The translations under genes were made by a program, and so were the position numbers. Shown here in pieces: positions 1 through 11,810 of a DNA stretch of 47,296 nt; positions within the stretch are counted from its first letter, which is position 1, and each line of letters begins with the position of its first letter. Location: positions 188,001 to 235,296 of the forward strand of contig CAJNDS010001746.1 of NCBI GenBank assembly GCA_905221605.1, read 5' to 3'. The notes under the pieces are model-generated. The model was not told the origin of the DNA, did no database searches, and was given only the letters and a program-made list of their open reading frames with translations. The DNA is from Symbiodinium natans. Taxonomy: Eukaryota; Sar; Dinophyceae; Suessiales; Symbiodiniaceae.

Positions 1-860
1 TTTCGAGGTGTTGGGGTGGTACGATGCGTTGCGGGTACTGAGAGGGAGCTGGGGAGTGCGATTCGTTGAGAGCAAGAAGCGCGGGGGAGGACGATTTGTT
101 ATGGGTGCATGGGGGGAAGGGAAGGAAGGAAAATGTTTTGTTATTTGTTACAGGCGCGGGGTGAGAGGTAAGATGTGCTGCGGGTATACGGGGAGGACTG
201 GTACGTGCCTGGGGCACATACTCCTCGGCTCGAGAAGGGGTTGGAGCACGCCGAAACCAAGCAAGAATCACATTTGCGCTGAGATGCGACCTCCGTTTCT
301 CGGTTCGAGAAGCAAGCTCTGGACACCATCGAAACCCAGCAACGATCGTTTTCTTTCGCTGACTTCCAACTCCCCGTGTTCGACTCGAGAAGGGGGGGGG
401 TTGGAATGCCCCGCCATGCAGGAGACCGACATACAACAAGAATCGCGTTCACTGAATTACAATCCTGTGGGGCCGCAAGAAAGCGCATTTGAGCTGGATT
501 CCGATGGCCACCCTTGTTTCCAGGGGTTGGAAATCGTGGAAGCCGAGCGAGACATGGGAGCTGGAAAACGCCGACGTCCGCCATCATCTATTTTTCCTGA
601 AGTCCATACCCCTCTTCTCAGCTCGAGAAAGAGGGCTGGGAATTAGAACTCCCACGAACTACCGAAGAGGAGCCAAAGAAATTGCGAGTGTTGCTGGGTT
701 TCGGCTGCTTCTATCCTCGGAACTCGAACTTGAGGGAGTGGAATTCAAAGAAAAAGCGGGCTTCGACGATTTCACTTTGTTGTTTTGTAACCCGGGTGAA
801 TTCAACCGACAGGAGCTTCGTCATGATGAATATGTGTGCTCAAGAGAGTGAGAGTAAAAC
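1..860. repeat. Degenerate repeats built on a CTCGAGAAG core; no supported gene
   Basis: The motif CTCGAGAAG or TTCGAGAAG recurs at about 229, 303, 383 and 622. Between copies, a CAAGAATC-like block is followed by a GCTGA-like block. The first three copies are roughly 77-80 bp apart and the fourth lies about three periods later, which suggests an eroded tandem repeat. Long open frames exist here on both strands, but they run through the repeats and show no splice structure or recognisable domain, so I do not call a gene. Confidence 0.45.
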
Positions 861-869
861 TTTCAGCCC

Positions 870-931
870 CACGCGCTTGGTGCCTGAAGCACGACAGCAC
901 CACGCGCTTGGGGCCTGAAGCACGACAGCAC
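870..931. repeat. Perfect-spacing 31-bp direct duplication
   Basis: Two adjacent 31-bp copies (870-900 and 901-931) differ at one base (T/G at the tenth to eleventh position). This looks like a very recent slippage or tandem duplication. Confidence 0.9.
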
Positions 932-2688
932 TCGCAACAATCGCAACATGGGCAGGCCGCAGGTGGCCGCACTGTTCAAGCAAGAAGAATCTCAAACTCG
1001 GAGCAACAGGCCAGCATTGCAAGTCACTTGTGGAGGCTCCCTGCACAGAATGGCAAAGTCAGAGCTGATCGACGTACGAGCTGGGCTGAAAGCGCGGGCC
1101 TGGAAGACCTGTGCCAAGACGGGTCCAAGGCCTGGCCCAACACATGGACAACCGGAGCCATCATTGCATGTCGGTGCACGTTGCTGCACGTAGTGAGCAC
1201 GCCTGTTGCCGAGGGAAGGCCGCTGGCAAAGGGCTGCGACACCCGAAGGCACTGCCTTTGAGGTAGGGAATAGGGTCGAGGGTTCACGGTTTTGAGATTG
1301 GGTTTGTCCGGTCCAGTACGCAGCCTCTGGCGTCAAGGACATCTGTAAACAAGACAAAACTCACCCTATTTAGGGGAGTTGAGTAAGGAAACAAAGTCAG
1401 GGTCCTATGGAATGGGTCCTAAGGGTACGATCCACGAGCAGGGCCACAAGGATTCGGTGCTATGCAGAATGTAAAATTAAAATGGGGTGATTCTCACAAC
1501 GGTTTAGGCTTTTGGGTCTTTGGAGGTCCTGAGCTCTGCACAAGACGCTGTTCACATAGCGTGAATTGCCTGGAACTTGACAAATGCATCGACATCGTCG
1601 CTACTTATTGCAGCCATTGCTTTCGCTCCGTGTCATCCACACAGACAACTGGCGTGCTGCAAACCGGCCAGGCCCGCCATGGTTCTGGAAGCCGCTGGGC
1701 CCGTCGCCTGCACAAGCGAACTTGGAAAGAATGGAACAGAATGGAACTATAGACTTGAACTATAGATTTGATGGCGGCCTCCACGCTTCACTTTTATTGG
1801 TCCAGCTCGGACCTGCGCAGCAATGTCATGGTAATGGTGGTGAAAAGGCAGACGAAATTCAACGCACTCTCTGTAATGCATACCAGCACGAAGGGGCGAC
1901 CGTCTGCTTCCCCTTATGGTTCTTGCGTGCCATTGCGATCGCGTGGATGTGCGAAAACACGGCAGACGATTGCTAGTAATGTAGACCCTGCTTCACATCC
2001 CCCTGTGTTCTGGAACGCAACACACGTCTGCGCAGGAAGGCTCAGGCCTAGGAATGGTTTTCGTTAATTGAGGAGGCGAGGGGGAGTGCAGGAGAAAGGA
2101 CTGCGAAAGCCACAGAATCCTCTGACGCCTAATGCCGAGATCGGCTCTCCTACCCGTCTGCTGCATCTGGTGCACAAAACAAGTGGTCACACTTCTTCGC
2201 TCGTCTGCCAGCTCTGCACGCTTTACGTGCTCCTAGTGCTCTTCGCGGGGCGAAGGTGAAACTGGGCACACAACGGCACAGAGGCATACTGAGAGCCCAA
2301 GAGGTCGTTAACGGAAGGGGGAATTCCATGCATTTCAGTGCGCTCAGAGCAGCACGACCAGGAGGGCCCACACGATCCGGAAGTCCTTGGCCGGCAAATA
2401 AAGCTGGAGATCTGCATAGCTGCGCATGGCTCTGCATGGCTGTGCATAGCTCTGCATGTTTGCTCGGGCGGCGGCCGGCCAGCGCGCGCCGCTAGCCGTG
2501 AGGGTTCCGGTCATCGTGGTCTCAGAGCATTAGAAAGGACAAATCATGGCACAGGATGACGCAGGATGACTACATACTTGAGTGTAATGTCATAGCAAAG
2601 ACTAGAAAGACCTCGAGAAGTCTGACGGGGAGAGGGAAAGAGGTGGGGCAGCGGAGTTTCGGAGTCCTATAGCCCAGGCACCGTAAAG
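932..2688. other. Intergenic or intronic sequence without a supported gene
   Basis: Only short open frames of mixed composition occur here, on both strands. I found no convincing exon. A small minisatellite of TCTGCATGGC / TGTGCATAGC-like decamers lies at about 2411-2458. The segment may contain the 3' end of the Ser/Thr-rich gene to its right, but no terminal exon could be fixed. Confidence 0.4.
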
Positions 2689-5600
2689 GCGGTGACGGTG
2701 GAGATACTGGTGCTGGACAGCGTGGTCAGGCTCGTCGTAGACCTGTAGGAAGATGCAGAAGAATGTTATATGCACATACACATATATACAAATACCCCCC
2801 GCGGAACCAACCCCGAAGAGCACATTAGTTTCGTCCCCACAGTTTTGGTTTCCACTTTGCCTAGTTCTTAATGAAACCAATAAAAGACAGCTACCAGCTG
2901 CGCAGTGCCCCGCAGCACCCCTCAGCAGCCTTAGAAGGCTGGAAAAGACTGGAGAAGACCCTGAGGCCCCTCAGTACCTTTAGAAGAAAACTTCACTGCC
3001 AGGGAGACATTCATTCCCCTCAGTACCCTTGATGCCAAAGCAAAAAAAACCTCATTCTCACCTCCATCCTTTGTAGCCCCTCCCACTTATGTTCCAGAGA
3101 CATTTTAACGGCCAGTTCACGAAAGATTCGGCTTCATTATTCACGTTGGTTGCTGTTTTGACCTATTTTTGCGGAGACACTTTGATAAGGAATGCGACAG
3201 CTTCTGCTATGTTTCATTGCTAAATCGCAGGACAACAGGACAATTCCGTGAAAACTAGCACACAGTACGACAGCTTTTAGTGCATGTTATACCTCATGTT
3301 TATGCTTTCTTCTTCTCTGCAACAGAGAGCCCCCTTAAAGAAAGTGTATTAGTGAATTTCGCAACCATGGATGAACGAGCCTCTATTAGCTTTGCTCGTT
3401 TCTCTACCATCTTCTGCTCCAGTCTTGTTGAACAAAAGCCCTGCTCGAAAGAAAAAAATCACGAAACCTCTTTGCTTTGCTTCTGTTCATAGTAGTGCAG
3501 AAGACCATCCGCTTCACTTCCTCCAAGGGCCCATTCTAGAGAATGCTCAGGATAAATATCCTCTATTCGAGAAGAACCTTATTCGAGAGACTCTCATAAA
3601 CTGCAAAAACCAAGATACGACGTGCGAGAAACTCGTTTATGATACGCCAAATAACACAAACAATCCACTGTTCACTTCATTCTTGTCTTGAGAAAGAGAG
3701 CCCCTTGAACACAGATACATATGCACCTCCACGACTGGACGAGCCTCTCTTTGCTTTGCTTCCACTGATGCTCCAGAAGACCCTCATCCTCACCCCCTTA
3801 CATGTTTCAACTGAAGAGCCCCCAATTTTGAGAGCCTCTCACAAAAGAACACCCTTTTTTCAAGAATAATCTTGTACCATATGACCTTAACGTAAAACGC
3901 AAAAAAAACAGCAAAATGTTGCGACTATGTGCCACGTCTAAAAGTCGAAAATGTCCAAGCATCCTGGGACAATGTACCAGCTTCAAAAACTCCAAAAAAG
4001 ACGGGGCCACGACCCCCATGAGACCAGGAGTTCCAAATCAAAGTCTCGAATACAGGACATTCTTGGGCATCCTTTCATGAGCTTACTCTCTAGAATAACT
4101 TCAAAAAATCCAAACATTCCAAAAACTCCGGGACATGTGCCAAACTCCACAAATTCCAAAAAATCCCAAAATTCCAAAACTCAGTTCCCAAAATTCCAAA
4201 AATTCCGTGTCTTGTACCCATGTGCCTGGCCCGTGCCCTGGACCCATAGGCGTATGTCCTGTACCTGTCCCGTACCCTGGACCCACAGGCCTAGGTTTTT
4301 TTCGAAGTTGTGGATTCGTTGAATTTGCTGGAGGTTGTGGAGTTTTTGGAACTTCGGGTTTTTTTGGAATTTTGGGATTTTTGGGAACTGGGGACATGAT
4401 CCCGGAGTTTTTGGATTCTTTGGATTTTTGTGAATTGGATTGGTTGCTTTGTTCTTGTGGCTTTTTTGGGGCTCCCGATATTTTTGTGCATGACTGAGGC
4501 TACATCCCTAGTGCATGGAATTTGGATACCGTGGAAAGTGAAGGGACAAGCGATGAACGAGCAAAATCAAAGGAGGACGGTTCTGGGTTGGGGGGTTCCA
4601 TACACGAAGCCTGATACCATATTATGGTACGCGCGAAAGAAAGGGGAGAAAGAGAGGGACTGAGAGGGAAGGGAGAGACTGAACAATGGGCAGATGACAA
4701 ATGGATCCGTTAGCGGAGACGGCCTCGTGCTGGTGAAGCTGGTGCTCGAGAGGGACGAGGTGGTCGTTGTGGCGCTCACAGTGCTGTTGCTGGTGGTCCT
4801 CGGCATAGAAGCGTCAGCTTGAGAGCTTCAGAACGACGGCGCGCTGCACGACAGTCTCAGCCGCTGTCGTCGTGCTTGCGGTGGTGTTGGTCAATGACCT
4901 CGAGGAACCGGCAGTACCGGCAGTCTCTTCAAGTCTTTCGGCTGCGGCTACTGTCCTAGACCGAAGGGAACAGGCGATATGAGATGAAACGGGTGAGCAC
5001 GCAGCGTCGTCTGACTCATGGTGGTAGACGTGGAGACGTGGAGGTCAACAAAGCCGACCGAGGCCTCAAAGCGACACAACGAGATTTCACGTGAGAAGAA
5101 ATCCGAGACGTCTGGAGACTGGTCGCGGGAAACTTGGTCCCAGTGCCCCTCCCAGCAAGTGCCAGTTCTCCTGTCAGGGGGCACTTAAAACCTTTAAACG
5201 AGCCTTCGCCTCACGGAACCCCAGGCCCCATGCCAAGTCCACTCCTTGTAAGGGCTGATCTGAATGGCCGTCGCCCCCGCGGGAACCTCAGCAAAACGTT
5301 CTGAATCGGTCTTTTGGACCCATATAATGGGACCGTTGAGACATGTTGAGACCACGTTTGAGACGGGCTGAGGCATCGACAGCCACGGACTCCAGATCGA
5401 AGCCTAGGAGAAGGGCAGATTGTAAGAGAATCTAGGTGACGGTCTGCATCCGACTGCGGTCTGCACGAAGGAGTCTGTCGGAAGCCGAGGCTCTGTATCG
5501 CCAGGGGTCACAGCAGACAGCCGGGGGATAGCTGCGCTTCGGAACCTGCGCAAAGGGCCGAAGTCGAGACGCACGGCTTGCCCCGATAACAGAACAATCC

Positions 5601-8559
5601 GAAGGCCTTGCCGAACTCCGCTAGCTCCGCCCCACCTAGAGGCCGAGGGAGCTCGACAACTGCGGATCGTGTATCTAAAAAACTCGCTTGAGACCCTTCT
5701 CTTTTCTCTCGCTAAGCCCTCTGCAGGCATCCACAAATGTGAGGCGGTAGCCCCAGAGCAAGCTCTCGTCGGCCTCCCCGCCTGACAGCTGCAGAGGCCA
5801 GAGAGGTTGTGACTCTGCGTGCTCTGCTCGCCTCGCTGGTTGGGGCCGAAGTGGAGGCGGCCCGTGAGCACCGCGGCCCGGGGGTCCTGGTCCTCGAAGG
5901 CCTCGATGCTGCAGACCTCCGCACCCACAAAAGAGGGAGGACTCTCCATCATCTTCTGACTCATAGCAAAGAATTCTACTGCAGCTTGTGTTACTGTACC
6001 TTGCGATGAGAAGAGAAGGCTACAGGGCAGGCGTCTCTCTGCGCGCGCCTTGCACAGCAGGTTCGGCGACATGGGGATCAGGGTGATGTCCTCCCACAGA
6101 ACAGGGCTGCCGGGGTGCCGGGGTGCGCTCATCAAAGCTGCGCTCGGCACGTCACAGCGTCTCGCTGCGTCTCGGCCTCATCCATGGGGCAGAAGAACTG
6201 GGCAACGCCCGACTCGTAGCACTCCTCATCGACAGGCCATTGAAGACCCCTTCTGCAAGGCCCTTTCTTCTCAAAAGGAGAGTTCACACCGTGTTCTCAA
6301 TTCTAATGGAGAGCGCGCACATGTTCTCAAGGATCACAAAGCCACCGAAGGGTCCTGGATACTCTCGGCCCACATGTCGATGAATCGGAGCTCGCAGGTG
6401 CCACCTCGGCCTAGGAGAGCGCAGAAGACCACGTTCTGTCACCCCACATTTTGTCACCCCACACCACGCTTTGGAACCTTTCTTGGATCCACATCTCTTC
6501 CCAACGGGGCCACGGCCAACAGAGTTGCACGACGTCCCGGTGAAGAATTTCACGCCTCCGAGCGTCTTAGGTCACAGCGTGCTACAGCGTTCGTTGGGGC
6601 TCCTTACTGGCAACATGTGTCTTCGGCGAGCCTTTGCCTACTGGCCTAGTGTTCAGTGGAAGTACTTGCGCGAACTCGGAAGCCACCCGGCCTGGCCAGA
6701 TGTCTCCTGGCCGAGCGATACATCCCGCTGCAATGTTTAAAGTTTAAAGAGCCAAGACCGGCGCATCATCCGCCGTCGAAGAATGAGGCTACGAGACTTT
6801 CTAGTACCGGCGATTCCCTTCGTCTTTAACAACAGATTTGCTACCCTGTTGGTCTTTCCGACTGGGAACATCACTATACAGCCTATAGACTGGAACACCT
6901 CACGCACGAATGCTGGACAGCGACAGCTGCACGCGCACATGCACAGACGCCCCGCAAACCTCTGCTAACCGCAGCCGGGCTGGCGCGTGTCGCAGAACTT
7001 CAAGGTAGTGCTGGTGGAGCTAGTGGTCGTTGAGCTCGTGGTCGTGGAGCTGTTAGTGACCAGAACATGAGCAAACACGCAACGGAAACGCTACACGAAA
7101 CCCCGTGACGTCTGGCCTTGAGCTGCTGGTGAAACCTCTCGGACAGAGGGCACGGCACGGCACTCTCTCAGGCTCGGCCGGAAGGCGGAGTGCTGCGGAG
7201 TGTTCAAGCATCATCGGGCCAAGCTGCTGGTGGTGCTGCTGCTGGTCGAGGTCGTCGAAGTGCTGGAGGAGGACGTGGTGGAGATGGTGGAGGAGGTCTG
7301 CAGCGAGACTGCCACTTATCTTCCACTGCAAACTGCTGCATCCCGACATGAACACACACACACACCCACACACACACACACGAGAAGCTGGGCGCCCCCG
7401 GCGTGGCTTTGCGTGGAGCTGGTGCTGGTCGTGGATGTTGTGTGGGTGGTGTTGGAGAGCGTGGTGGAAGTGGTCTCTGTGGTGGTGGTCGAGCTGGAGC
7501 GCGTGGTGCTGCTGAAGGTGAGCGATGATCTTGTGGAAGTCGTTTCGGTGCTGGAGGTGATGCTTTTGCTTGTGCTGGTGCTGGTCGACGTGTTTGTTGC
7601 CGTCGTGGATGTTGTGGTGTTCTCCAGCGTTATGTTAAAGTTCGTCGAAGTCGTTGATGTCCAGGTCGTGGACGAGATTGTTGTGGAGGTGGTAAGGGAG
7701 CTCGTGGCAGATGTCGATGTGCTTGAGGTCTTTGTTGCTGAGGTAGTGGTCGCTGTCGAGGAAGAAACGGTAGAGCTGCTGGATGAGCTTGTTGTCGAGA
7801 GCGTCGTCGTGGAAGAAAGAGTGGTGGTGGTGTAGGTACTTGTGGTGCTCTTGGAGGTCTCCGTGCTGCTCGTGCTGGTGTTTGACATGGTTGTCGAACT
7901 GGTCAACGTCATCGTGCTGCTGGTGATGGATTGCGACGAGGTGGATGTGACGGAGACCGTGGAGCTTGTGGAGGACGAAGCTGTTACCTCACAAACTCGG
8001 AACACTGAGAAGGAACTGAGGGAAGGGAGAGAGATGGAGACAAGAAGGAAGGAAGGAACACAGCGAGGGAAGGCGGGGAAAGAGAGAGAGAGAGAGGGAC
8101 CAAAAACAAATCTATGCAAGTCAGTATGGCCATGTTCTCGAAAAAAAGCAGCTTCATATGCTGAGGCACTGATGTGCTTGAGGTGGATGACAGTGTGATG
8201 GTAGAGCTGCTGGTGGTCCAGGTGGTTGTGGTGGAAATTGTGCTGGTTGTAGTGGAAACTGTGCTGCTTGAGGAGGATGTTGACGTCGAAGAGAGTGTCG
8301 TGCTTGTGGATGACAACGTGCTAGTGGACGAAGCACTGGTGGTTGTCGAAGAACTGCTGGTCGAAGTCTCCGTTGTCGTGGTCGACTCTGTTGTGGTGGT
8401 TGTCCAGGTGGTGGTGGTCTCGTTTGTAAGGTTGGTCAGCGTCGTCGTCGAGATGGTCGTTGAGGTTATGGTGGTGGTGGAGGACACAGTGCTGGAGCTT
8501 GACGAGGTGCTCGTCTGCGTCTGTGTGGTCGTTGTGGCGTTGCACGTGACCGCTGGCTC
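2689..8559 (-). CDS. Ser/Thr-rich mucin-like protein with a cysteine-containing downstream region (multi-exon, partial model)
   Basis: I do not recognise a family. Exon 8559-8170 (130 codons, phase 0) and exon 7987 to about 7400 are almost pure Ser and Thr, as expected of a heavily O-glycosylated extracellular stalk. About 7297-7220 and the start of 7049-6970 continue this. The protein then becomes ordinary and cysteine-containing. Exons 7049-6970, 6898-6808, 6555-6458 and 6404-6346 join in phase (motifs CDTRQPGCG, VPVYRLYSDV, GTCELRFIDMW). Exons 6249-6156 and 6090 onward follow (DEECYESG, FFCPMDEAE), then about 6004-5865, 5785-5690, 5286-5215 (VPAGATAIQIS, like the spacer of ADAMTS-type proteins), 5170-5120 and 5064 onward. 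Further Ser/Thr exons lie near 4910-4850 and 4798-4730, and at 2742-2689. Acceptors are mostly AG|G; both GT and GC donors appear. The start and stop are not located. Role, by inference: a secreted or cell-surface glycoprotein. Confidence 0.6.
2750..3949. other. Probable intron or intergenic DNA with eroded repeats
   Basis: This stretch lies between candidate Ser/Thr exons of the minus-strand gene. It has repeated phrases such as CTCAGTACC (about 2970-3030) and CTCTTTGCTTTGCTTC-like blocks (about 3390, 3468, 3750). I see no coding exon. Confidence 0.4.
3950..4480. repeat. Imperfect inverted repeat of TTCCAAA/TTTGGAA units around a direct-repeat core
   Basis: The left arm (about 3955-4215) is rich in AATTCCAAAA, CAAAAACTCC and GGGACATGT. 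The right arm (about 4310-4470) carries the complements TTTTTGGAATTTTGGG, GAGTTTTTGG and ACATGATCCCGG. The centre (about 4212-4292) holds two 22-bp direct repeats reading CCCGTGCCCTGGACCC and CCCGTACCCTGGACCC. The arrangement could fold into a long stem. It resembles a non-autonomous inverted-repeat element, but I cannot name one. Confidence 0.6.
7350..7381. repeat. CA/TG microsatellite inside an intron
   Basis: A run of ACAC interrupted by CC lies between two Ser/Thr-rich exons of the minus-strand gene (intron about 7298-7399). Confidence 0.8.
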
Positions 8560-10620
8560 CTAACACCGGAGAGCTACTGAAGCCGCGGAGCTACCCTCAA
8601 AACACGAGAGCCTTTCTATAGGCAGAGAACCCACTTAGACTTAGCAGGCGCGCACAAGCAAGTGGAAACCAGCAAAGAAAATCACAAGCATCGAAGGCCA
8701 GCGAATCGATTGCGTGGCATGTGCCGAATGCGAGGGCGCCCCGGAACCCAGGAGTCTAGAGGTGTTTGGGCTCCAAAGTGCCCCTGCAAGACTCAACGCC
8801 CTCTTGACCCTCTGCTCTTCTCTCCTGATCCTTCAGCAGCGCCCCTCCGAGGAGCACGCCCGGCGGCAGCATTGCGTGGCCTGGAGCTTCTCCGATTCCC
8901 TTCCCCCACCGACTCAAGCAGCTCTAGTCAGATGTTCTGCACAGTCCGTCTTCCAGGTATGCAACAGTGATTTACATATCGGCTCACCTCATTCTGTGTC
9001 TTTCTCCTCTCCTGCTCCTTCTCCTTTTCAATGCACTTTGTCGGCTTGCAGCCGAAACTCCCCCCCTCCCTCTGCGGGTCAGCGCACCCATCACCCCTAT
9101 CTTTGGGGCGGTCTCACTAACTTCTGTGTCCCCCTCTCCGCCGGGCGGCAATGGGCGTCCCTCGCACGCGCCGCCAGAGCAGTCAGCCAGACCTTGGCCC
9201 GGAGGACCCGGGGGCAGAATACCAGAACTGCAAGATGCCGGATACTCTTATTCAAGGGCATAAGATGGGCGCTTGGGCGAGCAACCATCTCCATTTGACC
9301 ATAGCATTCACCTGGAGTCGGCACTGTCGGCACGCACAAGCATTCAACTCATCGCCGCATCACCCCCACGAAATGTTTCAGCGCATGCCTCATGCCAGCC
9401 TCGCTTTGCTACCCGATCATGCTACTGAGAGCTCAGCCCACGAACGGGCGCTTCGGCTTGGGCAAGAACAGCTCCGACACGAGAGCATCGTTCAAACGCA
9501 TCACTGCAATAGTCAGGTTTTGACAAAACGAACGAGAAACTCACAGGTTCAGGGAGCGATGCCGACTTTGGGATCCCCGGCGCGAGCATCAGCAGCATCA
9601 GCTTGGGGTGGGGAGGGGCGGGGTCTTGGGCAAACTTCACGAAAGTAAACAAGCCTTGAAACCCCGCAGAGCAAGAGTGAACAGAAGACCGCGACGGCGA
9701 ATCCACAGCATCGCTTCCGCTAGACTGCTGCACCGGCAGCCTCAACCTTGTCAGACTGCAACCAAAGATTGGCAAATGAGTGGTCATCACAGCCCATGCG
9801 AAGATCAAATACAGCAGCACATTCAGACAAACGCAAGCACGCACAAAGAATAATAGCAAGAAGAAGAACCGCCGTCTGGCAGCTGCCTGCTTGATAACGG
9901 TGTTGAGATCTGACTTGCAGAGTATGTTCATAAACGGCACAAGCTGATGCTGCAGGCCTTTTCAAGGAGTTTCGCTCAAGACCAAAACAGCCAAAACTGC
10001 AGATATACGGATACATGGTTAAAGCGCACTTGCTGCCTTCGGGGCTGCGAATGCTCTTCGTTTTTCGCTCCCCATATCGCACGAAGAACTATCCTTAGCA
10101 AGCCCTTTCTGTCAGCCCCTCATTCGTTTTCTTTAATCTTTCCGCCTTGCTCTCTTCTTATCTATGTCTTACTTTCTTGCTTTCTTTACGTGGTCCTGTA
10201 TTTCTTTAAACGGTAGAGGAATTTGTTTTGCGTTTTGTTTCCTGTGAAAATATAGACTAAAGGGTTTTCCCGATCCAATTACAAAGGAAGTGAAGGTTTT
10301 CCGTTCAAAGGCAGGGTTTCGCCATTAAGAATGAAAAGATATAGAGGTTTGCCATACAAGGCGGAGGAAAAAGAGGGTTTGCCAATTGAATATGCGGAGA
10401 AACTAGAGATTGTACTATTCACATATAGAGGACATAGAGGCGTCTGCCTTTCCCAAAGATTCAGGACATAGAGGTTTTAGAATTAAAGGACACACAGGGA
10501 TTCTAAAAAGATAAAACCACAGAGGGTCGAGGTTTCCTTTCAGAGGCTTTCTTAACAAATTTGGGGGTTTACTGTGTCGAACTTTTTTGGTATATGCAGC
10601 TTGCACGGCTTTTACAAAAA
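8560..10620. other. Upstream region of the Ser/Thr-rich gene; possible 5' exons, unresolved
   Basis: On the minus strand two short coding-like patches occur. One, around 9440-9520, reads LTIAVMRLNDALVSELF. The other, around 9140-9330, contains VPTPGECYGQ. A hydrophobic, Arg-flanked minus-strand segment near 9750-9930 could be a signal or membrane segment. None of these could be joined in phase to the 8559 exon, so I leave them as possible 5' exons. From about 10260 to 10560 there are loosely repeated AGAGGTTTGCC and ACATAGAGG phrases and nothing coding. Confidence 0.3.

Positions 10621-10621
<1 letters not shown>

Positions 10622-10657
<36 letters not shown>
10622..10657 (+). repeat. Poly-G run of 36 bases with a G-rich tail
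   Basis: Thirty-six consecutive G residues are followed to about 10683 by short G runs broken by T. It can form G-quadruplexes. It is also a place where sequencing length is unreliable. Confidence 0.9.
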
Positions 10658-10658
<1 letters not shown>

Positions 10659-10683
10659 GGGGTTGGGGGGGTTGGGGGCGGGT

Positions 10684-11810
10684 TGCACCACCCCCGTTTG
10701 TAAACACCCTGCTCGCGTGATTGGTTTCAAAAGGTTTCCCCTGCCCTTGCACCTCCTAGAGCATGCTATAGAGGATAGAAATTCTCAACGTAAAACTCTA
10801 GTTCCTTGTATTTGAACAGGGAAACCTCTATTTCCTCTGAAATTTGCTCGGAGACCCTTATGAAAAACAAAAAGGTTAAAAAGCAAAAATAAACGGGTCA
10901 AAATAATTGCAGGCCATTTCGTTCTTGCTTACCCTCTTTGGTTCTTCCTTTTGTTGTCTTTCTGTCCTTGTTACGTTGCTCTTTCTTTCTGTCAATCCTT
11001 CTTTGTTTATTTCTTTCTTTGTTTCTTTGCTGCTTTCGTTCGCTTCCTGATCCAAGCTTAATAGTAGTACTAGTACACAAGTTCCACTCTCCTAGCCCTT
11101 CTCCATCCCAAGGCTCCTGCGAAGGGGTATCGGCGGCAAGAGCAGTCCAATCATAAGTTCTCGTGGGGGGTCGGAAAACCTTAGCTCGGAGGCCGGTGCA
11201 CCTTCGGTAGGCCGGATTTCCCCCATAGCCCTATCTTCAGGGTAAGGTTTCACTTGGTTGAAAGCTGAGGGCTCCGAGGGCAATGAGGGCTGCCGCCCTT
11301 GATCTCAGCCTTTTGTTCTTAGGGCTCTAGGCGGCTCCAGGGTTGAACTTTATATTTGTTTAGGGGGAGAGTGGGGATTTCATACTCGAGGAGCGATTTA
11401 CGTGCAGAAGAGCAAGGTAAAGGGGAACCCTTAGTGCCAACCACGGCGACACCCCTACTGCCAAACTTGATGTGCTGCAAGCTTTTTGCCAATCGCGCCA
11501 ATTCTTCCCGAGTATGAATCGGTGTTCCCCAAGGATTGGCGAACCTGAAGCAGAGGAACAGCGGAAAAGCTCGAAAGATTCAAGAACGTCACGCTCAGGT
11601 GTTGGTCCACGGGGCCCCGGCTCCCAGACGCACGAGCCAGCGCGACTACTCGCTGCCCACGGGCCGGTGGGTATGCGCTCTCCAGACCTGTAACAACGTC
11701 CATCTTCACGTGACTTCACACACCCAGGTCCAAGCGACTCACGCTCCAAAGTCCCATCGGCCTCTTCTAGGCACCGCCAAGGGCTCGCGCCTCTCTGCCC
11801 CAAGATTTTT
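10684..11810. other. Intergenic, pyrimidine-rich, no supported gene
   Basis: About 10925-11045 is a T/C-rich tract on the plus strand with CTTT, TTTC and CCTT units. The rest has only short open frames. It lies immediately downstream of the RFC stop codon on the minus strand and should contain that gene's 3' untranslated region. Confidence 0.4.

Noticed and set aside
8-646. 212-codon plus-strand frame, among the longest in the window
   Set aside because: It runs through the eroded CTCGAGAAG repeats, and the opposite strand is also open for 148 codons. Composition is unremarkable and there is no domain.
7200-7835. Long plus-strand Val-rich open frame
   Set aside because: It is the antisense of Ser/Thr codons (GTC/GTG opposite ACC/CAC). 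The minus strand has splice sites and sensible exon phases; the plus strand has none.
8174-8563. Second Val-rich plus-strand frame
   Set aside because: Antisense of exon 8559-8170 of the same minus-strand gene.
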